From assembly GCA_036674765.1 (NCBI GenBank), contig JARVKI010000036.1, positions 186,001-250,000 of the forward strand: DNA of 64,000 bases, in the 5' to 3' direction. This document shows, piece after piece, positions 58,701-64,000 of the stretch; positions within the stretch are counted from its first letter, which is position 1; every line of letters starts with the position of its first letter. The notes below the pieces were generated by a model, which ran no database searches, was not told where the DNA came from, and saw only the letters and a list, made by a program, of their open reading frames with translations. Source of the stretch: Seiridium cupressi (Eukaryota; Ascomycota; Sordariomycetes; Amphisphaeriales; Sporocadaceae). The position numbers and the translations under genes were made by a program.

Positions 58701-59554
58701 ATGATTGCCCGCTTGGTGGGCAGGCCTCCTATAGCCAAGCGATTTCCATCGATGAGAAGAAGAACACGATCCGGGCCAGCAACTTCCGCACGTGGCACAA
58801 ACCGCTACGAAGCCAGGACGACTTCATCGATGCATATGCGGCAGCTCGTCGCATCGCGAACGATTTCCACGCCAACACTGGCGTCGAAGTTTTCCCATAC
58901 AGTGTTTTCTACATCTTCTTTGATCAATACGCCGACATCGTCAACCTGAGCGCCACGCTTCTTGGTTCTGCAGTGGCGGTTATTTTTGCGGTTTCATCCA
59001 TTCTTCTGGGATCCGTATTGACCGCTTTCGCTGTTACTGTTACAGTTGTCATGATTGTTGTAGACATCATCGGTGCCATGGCCGTATTCGACGTCTCCCT
59101 CAATGCGGTGTCGCTCGTCAATCTGATCATCTGTGTTGGCATTGCCGTCGAATTCTGTGCGCATATTGCCCGCGCCTTTATGTTCCCCTCAGGATCCGTC
59201 ATGGAGCGTGCCAAGAACCGTTTCCGCGGCCGTGATGCTCGCGCCTGGACCGCGCTCGTCAATGTCGGCGGGTCTGTCTTTAGTGGCATTACGGTCACCA
59301 AGCTTCTAGGAGTTTGCGTTCTAGCGTTCACGAGATCCAAGATCTTCGAGATCTACTACTTCCGTGTCTGGCTTGCGCTTGTCATCTTCGCGGCCACACA
59401 CGCTCTAATCTTCCTACCAGTGCTCCTGAGTTTGGTAGGCGGTGAGGGCTACGTAGACCCGGAGAGTGAGGGCGGATTGGTCGAAGACCTGGCAAATAGG
59501 AGGTATAGGGCCCTCGTGCCGGATGATGCCACCGACTCTGAAGACGAGGACTAG
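55745..59554 (+). CDS. ncr1: Niemann-Pick type C1 sterol transporter (Ncr1)
   Basis: Single exon of 1,269 residues, close to the family size (human 1,278, yeast 1,170). The frame opens at a TTG at 55712; the ATG at 55745 has context AAAGATGG. A signal peptide (MARLVSVTAAAALLATTSA) leads into the lumenal Cys-rich sterol-binding domain (about 20-250: GRCAIRGHCGKKSFFGKELPC, CCDREQ, CPACKDNFYNLFCTFTCSP). A first membrane helix near 270, a middle lumenal loop and the sterol-sensing domain (about 585-760, including EVIPFIVLAVGVDNIFLIVHEFERV) follow. A Cys-rich lumenal loop (CSRFTSCDRLSL, CCIEGREACF) and the final RND-type helix bundle complete it. The C-terminus is acidic. The protein moves sterols out of the vacuole or lysosome lumen; in yeast it acts at the vacuole membrane. 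Confidence 0.97.
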   Translation: MARLVSVTAAAALLATTSAELLTPKHEAGRCAIRGHCGKKSFFGKELPCLDNGLAIDQSEVDDDFANDLEALCGAKWKDSKVCCDREQLNSLKSSMSTPNQIIGSCPACKDNFYNLFCTFTCSPDQSLFVNVTRTQEKSGKQQVLELDQLISKDYGTGFYNSCKDVKFGPSNSKAIDFIGGGASNYTQLLKFLGDEKAIGSPFQINFPTSYPEPDMGPKDMKPKKCNDEDPSYQCSCVDCPAVCPELPSVERKGNCKVGVLPCLSFASIFTYSILLFSLVLVIAGHIAWRRHARKQSERLHLLQAAESDDDDEGDLVRNGAMYDRPQKYYKINTWCDAAFSKLGHVCARFPAITIFASLIVVIVLSVGWIKFDVERQPEKLWVSPTSAAAQEKAFFDENFGPFYRAEKAFLVNDTGGPVLSGDVIEWWMNLEKEVKQLKSPSFGAGLQDVCFKPTGPACVVQSVAAYWDNLYFDKDSWREDLQECARSPVNCRPDFGQPIEPNMVLGGYKGIGDIVDAPAMTATWVVSNYPEGSSEIERAKDWEVALKNRLLQAQGEVAEKFGLRLSFSTEISLEEELNSSTNSDATIVVISYIVMFIYASLALGSTSMTIRELIRNPAVCLVQSKFTLGFVGILIVLMSITSSIGLFSWAGIKATLIIAEVIPFIVLAVGVDNIFLIVHEFERVNVSHPDAMVEERIAKALGRMGPSILFSAITETVSFALGAFVGMPAVRNFAIYAAGAVFINALLQMTLFISVLSYNQMRTEDHRADCFPCIQVKAARIHLNGNAPTGPRPYDVPEESWLQQFIRKHYAPALLGRKTKAVIIVIFTGLLAAGIALIPEVKLGLDQRVALPDDSYLIPYFDDLYAYLDSGPPVYFVTKNLNATQRTHQREICSRFTSCDRLSLTNILEQERKRPAVSYIASPTSSWVDDFFLWLNPDYDTCCIEGREACFANRDPPWNITMDGMPEGDEFVHYLKRFLSSPTDDDCPLGGQASYSQAISIDEKKNTIRASNFRTWHKPLRSQDDFIDAYAAARRIANDFHANTGVEVFPYSVFYIFFDQYADIVNLSATLLGSAVAVIFAVSSILLGSVLTAFAVTVTVVMIVVDIIGAMAVFDVSLNAVSLVNLIICVGIAVEFCAHIARAFMFPSGSVMERAKNRFRGRDARAWTALVNVGGSVFSGITVTKLLGVCVLAFTRSKIFEIYYFRVWLALVIFAATHALIFLPVLLSLVGGEGYVDPESEGGLVEDLANRRYRALVPDDATDSEDED

Positions 59555-60303
59555 CCGGCCCCGCCGCCTGGGTTCGACGGTGCGCAATCAGACAGTATTA
59601 TGGACTATGAGCGACAGTTGCACCCATTACGAATGCACCCATTGACCATCCCTGGGTCTATCCAGGCGACGGCAGGTAGGTATTTTAAAAGGCAGAGGAC
59701 GGAATGTCTCGAGGACCACCGAGGCAACCAAGATGACGAGGCGAGCTCCCATAGTGCTGACTCTGCCTGAGCATGTGCGGGGGTTGCCACGATTAGATGT
59801 ATTACCCGGGTTCTATTATGGGGGACATGGGAGTTGAGAAACATGCAAATGTCCGAGCAGTAGTAAGGCGATATATGTACACTATGATTTTGCATCATCC
59901 ATACGGGAGTAGGAAGGTTGGCAGCGATAATAATACAGCGTCGTTTTGGTTCCTTAGCTTATTAATCATCAACACAAGGCACTGACGGCATCTTGATGAC
60001 AACATGATCTTATCAGGCATGACATGTATTAAGAAAGGTGCTTCGGAAAGGACTCATAATATCTCATTTCAGTAGACTGCGACGCCGTTCGTGGGCACCG
60101 AGGCGTTCGCCGCTACTCTAAAAACTCTTCTTTTTCTTCTCGAGTCTATAGTCACAAAGTAGTACATCAAGTGGGTCAACCTGCCTTCCAGGCATTTACA
60201 ATCCTCAAATTGCCACACATATATACATGTTGACGTAGAATTAATAGTATCCCGTAAATGATCTGCTTCCTCCTCTTTTGCACTATCTCGGTCAGAGACT
60301 AGC
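59555..60303. other. Convergent spacer between ncr1 and the kch1-like gene
   Basis: The two genes end facing each other with about 750 bases between, so two 3' UTRs are expected. Frames on either strand (for example 59605-59898, 60069-60383 minus) are short. Nothing else is seen. Confidence 0.6.
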
Positions 60304-62360
60304 TTACCACCGTGGTGGACCTCTTTGAGACTCCACGTCATGGTCGTAGCCGTATCCCGGCCCCTGTCCCGGCCCCGGTCCAAAACCAGGCCGGGGCATG
60401 GACATGGGCATGCTCCTCTGGCTGGCGGCAGTTCCTGGGCGAGCCATGTAATCGTCTTGCCTTGGCGGTATTGGTGCGGTCATATTTCTCTGTGGGGGAA
60501 GCTGCGGCCGATTTGGCGAGTACACTGGACCGGTAGCGCTTCGCATGGGCAAGACAGGGGGGCCGTTGTAGCCGGGCCGGTTCATGGGGGGTCCACGATT
60601 GGAAAAGTTGGGGGGCGCCGGACTGGCACGGCCATTGAATCCGTTGTCGTACATTGGTCGGTCTGGACTATTCGAGAAATTGGATGGCGCGGGGCTGGCA
60701 CGACCACTCATTCCATCATCATGGAACGGTCGGCCGGCAGGGCCAGGCCGTGGACCGGAGCCGAATTGGTTCATAGGCCGAGGGCCCTGGCGGCCATAGC
60801 TATCCATGCTGTTCGCTGTTGGCGATCTTACTGGTTGCGGCAAGGTTGGCATTTGCTCGCCTTGGTAGACTGACGGGCTCTGCGAGTAGGAGGCCCCGAA
60901 GTTGGAGCCGTTGCTATTCTGGGCTCTGTGTAACGGGCCTTGGGCAAAGCTCCTGTTTGATTGCGCTGTGCCAGGCCGAACCGGAGGGTAATTGTTCAGG
61001 TCAACCTGTGGCAGGGTGGGCACTGGTGACGCAGAGCGATCGTAGCCCATACCAGCGGCGCTGCCCATCAATGGTGCACGGGAAGAGTAACTGCTTTGCG
61101 AGGCCAAAGTGGTGCTCGTACCTGACCGTTGCGGTATTGGACGCTTCTGGTCCAGGGAGTTCATCTCGATACTTCCAGGTGAGCCGGGTCGGGATGTGTA
61201 TGCGGGCAACGTCGCCATTGTGTCGTTGCGGCTCAGCATCGGCATACCTGGGAGTGAGTCGTCCTTCTTGGGTTCAAGGTTAGGGATTGTAGGCAATGTA
61301 GCCTGTCTCCCCACAGGCGGCTTCTCGACACCTGCCTTCTTGGCCGCCTTGAGCTGGGCTCTGACTCTCTGCTGCTCTTCCTTGGCGATAGCCTTGTTGA
61401 CTTTGACAGCAACAATTTTCATCAAACGCTTGTTGGTCTTGCGCTCGCAGTAACCCGACAGGCCACCATCCTGCCTAGGGATGTAATGCCAGAGGAAAAA
61501 TATGTAAAACAGAGCAGCCAACAGCAACGACAAGGCAGAAAAGATCCAGATAATCAAGGTGAAAACCATGCCGGACAAGACAGCAGCCTGCTGGTAGCTT
61601 TCGTTGGCAAGCGCTCCGATTTTCTCGAAGAAGCTCATGATGGTACGGTCAGCCGAGCCGCCCTCGGTGGGCAATAATTCAGATGTGAAGACGGCATATA
61701 TCGTCAGCGCGTTCACGAACTGGCGAGGCCCGGAACAGAAGATGACACGAATCCATGCTGCTGAGTATCAGCCATGACAATACACCACCCACACCGGTGC
61801 AACTTACACTGAAAGCTGAAATATGTGAACAGAGCGACGTATTCAGCTCCTTTCTTGGACTTGGTCAACTCGGCGAATACCAAGAAACGTCGCCAACCCT
61901 GGCCTTGACCCATCCGAGTACTTTCCATCTTAACTGCCAAATTGTCCAAGTAACATTCAGCCACGCTCCCGCGCTTCATGACGCGCCAGGCGCGGATATG
62001 CTCGAAGCCGAGGTTGACAAATGAGGCAATGATACAAACCGAGAAGATCCATTTTTGTACAGAGAAATCAATAAACTCGTTTGGGTTGATGCTTGATGTC
62101 CATTTGCCGAAAGCCAGAAGAGAAACAGCAGTAAAGCTATCAATACCGTAGACGGCTAGTGAAATGAGGATGGAGACGTAGACGTAAATGTAAGCGGCGA
62201 CTGTAAAGCCAGAGCTGGATTTGAAGTCTTTGAGACTCTTTTAGGGCAAAGTTAATATAGTCCTGGCCAAGGAGACAACGGCACGGCCACTTACAATGTA
62301 ATCCCACTTTTGCTCAGGCCGCACATCGTAGGCTTTCCGCCGGCCGCCACAGAACCCCAT
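60304..62360 (-). CDS. kch1: Kch1/Prm6-like fungal low-affinity potassium channel
   Basis: Three exons: 62360-62295, 62237-61808 and 61760-60304; 650 residues. The introns are 57 nt (GTAAGT..AAAAG) and 47 nt (GTAAGT..CTCAG), and the last join gives FSFQ-SAWIRVIFCSGPRQFVNALT. The N-terminus is MGFCGGRRKAYDVRPEQKWD. Membrane segments include SSGFTVAAYIYVYVSILISL, a second near VQKWIFSVCIIASFVNLGF, one through AEYVALFTYFSF, and a strong one after QQAAVLSGMVFTLIIWIFSALSLLLAALFYIFFLW. HYIPRQDGGLSGYCERK and KRLMKIVAVKV follow, as in the family. The about 330-residue cytosolic tail is Pro/Ser/Arg-rich with tandem repeats. Yeast Kch1 and Prm6 let K+ in and trigger Ca2+ influx during mating or stress. 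Activity here is inferred. Confidence 0.9.
60596..60735 (-). repeat. Tandem Gly-Arg-Ala-Ser-Pro-Ala-Pro repeat in the Kch1-like tail
   Basis: Two adjacent units of about 22 residues share the core GRASPAP followed by NFSN, preceded by an acidic D-D/N-G residue set (FHDDGMSGRASPAPSNFSN and MYDNGFNGRASPAPPNFSN). They lie in the cytosolic tail of the channel, and the DNA similarity of the two units indicates a recent tandem duplication. Confidence 0.75.
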
Positions 62361-64000
62361 GCTGAGAGAATTTGTTCAATTGAGGTTTTCGTATAGCGTC
62401 CATACACCAGCCAAGCTTCGATGTCGCCAAAGTGAACCGGAAAAAAAGAAAAAGGGTTCGTAAATCCAGAAATTGAAAGGACCCGTCGTAATAGAGTCCA
62501 GCTACCCAACGAGTGAGGGTATCGAAATGGTATCAGCAAAAGAGGGAAATGGGTATCGTCGCTATAATCGTCGTGATCGGTATCGTTTCGTCAAACCGGT
62601 CCCGCCGTCCAGCACAAGTCGTCCCTCGCCCGCGAAGCTAGCCGACTGTGTTCTTGCCGTGGTGAGGGAGCAACGCTCGCTAGCCGGGCGTGAAGATGTG
62701 GTGATGAAGTGAAGTACAAACCCCGATAGAGGGCTCGAATAGAAGAGAGACAAGAGTCGGCCCTAGCGCGGGTCGGGAGTAGCAATGGAGGCCCGGTCAA
62801 TGGCGACAGGTCTCAGCACCTAGCGGAGAGGGCGCATTCCCATCGAGTGGATAAGTTGTGAAAGTGGTGCTATTGTGGTGACATGCTTGACACGTTTGCA
62901 GGCTTCAACGCTATTCTTGGCCGTGAGATTTTGATCAGCGTTTTCAGCCTGGGTTCAGACCCGGCTTGTGCGGATTGCGATGATGCAAAATGGGCCCGCG
63001 GTCAACGCTGAAGGGCAGCCAAAGGTGGACGAAGAAGAGTGGGCGTAAAGTGATAGTCGGGCGTGAGGGAGCCGTCCGAAGTTTGATCGACCCTCGCCGG
63101 GCTACGGGGTTGTGTCTCAACTTGAAGCGCAACGACAATGCGCTCGGATTGATGCGGCAGGTGGACTGCGTATGTACAGCACGAAAGAGCGACTTTTGGT
63201 CAGGATAATAATGATGGTGAGATATAGAGAGCGATTGTGTGGGGTGTCGTAGTTGTCCCCGTGTATGTATATGATTGATTGTTCAACAGGGCTAAGGAGC
63301 GAGTGCACGACGGCCTCATCGATGCGACGGGCGTCTGATTGTAATTACTTCCCCCTCAATAGTGCTGGCGACGGTCCAGGAGGGACGACGGCGAGACGGC
63401 CATGGGAACGGGCTTGCAGCAAGGACGACGACAGGCGTGGGATGGCTGAACTCGGCGTGGTCTGGTTTGAGATTCGTGCCTCTCAGCCAGCGGCGGCTTG
63501 GGATTGGCCCGCAACGCTCAGGGTCTACAGGGGGGCTGCTGGGGGTCTGGAGGCACGGATGGGGGAGGGCCACCGGCGATTGGCCATTCACTCCAAGACG
63601 CAGGAACAAGCAGCCAAAAGCGGCCTAGCGACACCCTCCGGCAGCGTTTGAGCAGTGGGCACTCCTGGTCGAGTTAAATTGGAATCGATAGCTGGGATTT
63701 GGCCTGCGCCGTTGGCCTCCACTGGCGATAAGCCGAGGAACCCTGCAGCGGCCAAGGCGCCTCTAGCACGTTCACACGTTCTAGGGAAACATCGAAACAC
63801 GGCCTGTGGAGGCCAGCCAAGCCGCCTTCCCGTTCTTCCCGTTCTTCCACAGCTCCGACGAGGACTGCTCGCCTGTCGTCTGTTTGGCTGCCGTTCGCCG
63901 AGGGAATCTGCAGCACGAAAAGAGCCAGGTATGTGCATGTGTCCTCTGAAATCGCCTCGCGTAAGCCTGCAGCGCCTCCACACTCGCACTCGCGCGGTTG
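62361..64000. other. Upstream region of the Kch1-like gene to the window edge
   Basis: About 1.6 kb. The promoter and 5' UTR of the Kch1-like gene should be within the first several hundred bases. Frames beyond 63,250 (plus and minus) are GC-rich and overlap on opposite strands, with no domain; a gene continuing past the window edge cannot be excluded. Confidence 0.5.

Noticed and set aside
60280..60310. Stop codon of the Kch1-like gene embedded in a GTAAGC donor
   Set aside because: An intron here could extend the protein, but no convincing acceptor with a continuing conserved frame was found, and the tail already ends naturally.
60325..60873. Plus-strand frame of 182 codons
   Set aside because: Shadow of the Pro/Gly/Arg-rich tail of the Kch1-like protein.

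Overview
The window is nuclear DNA of a filamentous ascomycete (Pezizomycotina). The evidence is short introns (about 50-75 nt) with GT..AG ends, genes on both strands separated by 0.2-2 kb spacers, and fungus-specific families: a Yap1/AP-1 bZIP with its cysteine-rich C-terminus, a Kin1 kinase, a Kch1-type potassium channel, a Clr5-ankyrin protein, and a tRNA-Ser(GCU) gene with an intron. A Sordariomycete is my best guess, from the look of the Yap1 and Clr5-ankyrin proteins; the class is not proven. I could run no database search, so all family calls are recognition by eye.

Layout. 1-4.4 kb: Kin1-type polarity kinase (minus). 4.4-12.1 kb: a 7.7 kb gene desert with homopolymer runs and no convincing gene. 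12.1-14.3 kb: a GPATCH1-like splicing factor (minus). 14.3-17.9 kb: a second desert. 18-20.7 kb: a seven-exon secreted GH3 glycosidase with altered active-site motifs. 21.3-28.4 kb: two identical tRNA-Ser(GCU) genes in opposite orientation, enclosing a 1,158-residue Clr5-ankyrin gene and a possible small membrane protein. This first half is the accessory-looking, gene-poor part.

28.8-63 kb is gene-dense and housekeeping: Utp14 (minus) and mitochondrial ribosomal protein mL41 (plus) from a shared spacer; a Cue2-like CUE-SMR nuclease (minus); Yap1 (minus); a BSD-domain protein (plus) converging on Tsr2 (minus); a hormone-sensitive-lipase-type hydrolase with a long disordered tail (plus); a PNPOx-flavoreductase fusion (plus); NMN adenylyltransferase (plus); a coiled-coil protein of unknown role (plus); the Niemann-Pick C1 sterol transporter Ncr1 (plus); and a Kch1-like potassium channel (minus).

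Four genes between 28.8 and 42.2 kb concern ribosomes: Utp14 and Tsr2 (40S assembly), mL41 (mitoribosome) and Cue2 (cleavage of mRNA at stalled ribosomes). Other genes are tied to redox and cofactors (Yap1, NMNAT, PNPOx-FNR) or to membranes (Ncr1, Kch1, lipase). There is no biosynthetic gene cluster, CRISPR array or intact transposon. The best candidates for something new are the divergent GH3 enzyme, the Clr5-ankyrin gene between inverted tRNA genes, the in-frame 51-nt intron inside the Yap1 redox-sensor motif, and the lipase and PNPOx-FNR architectures.
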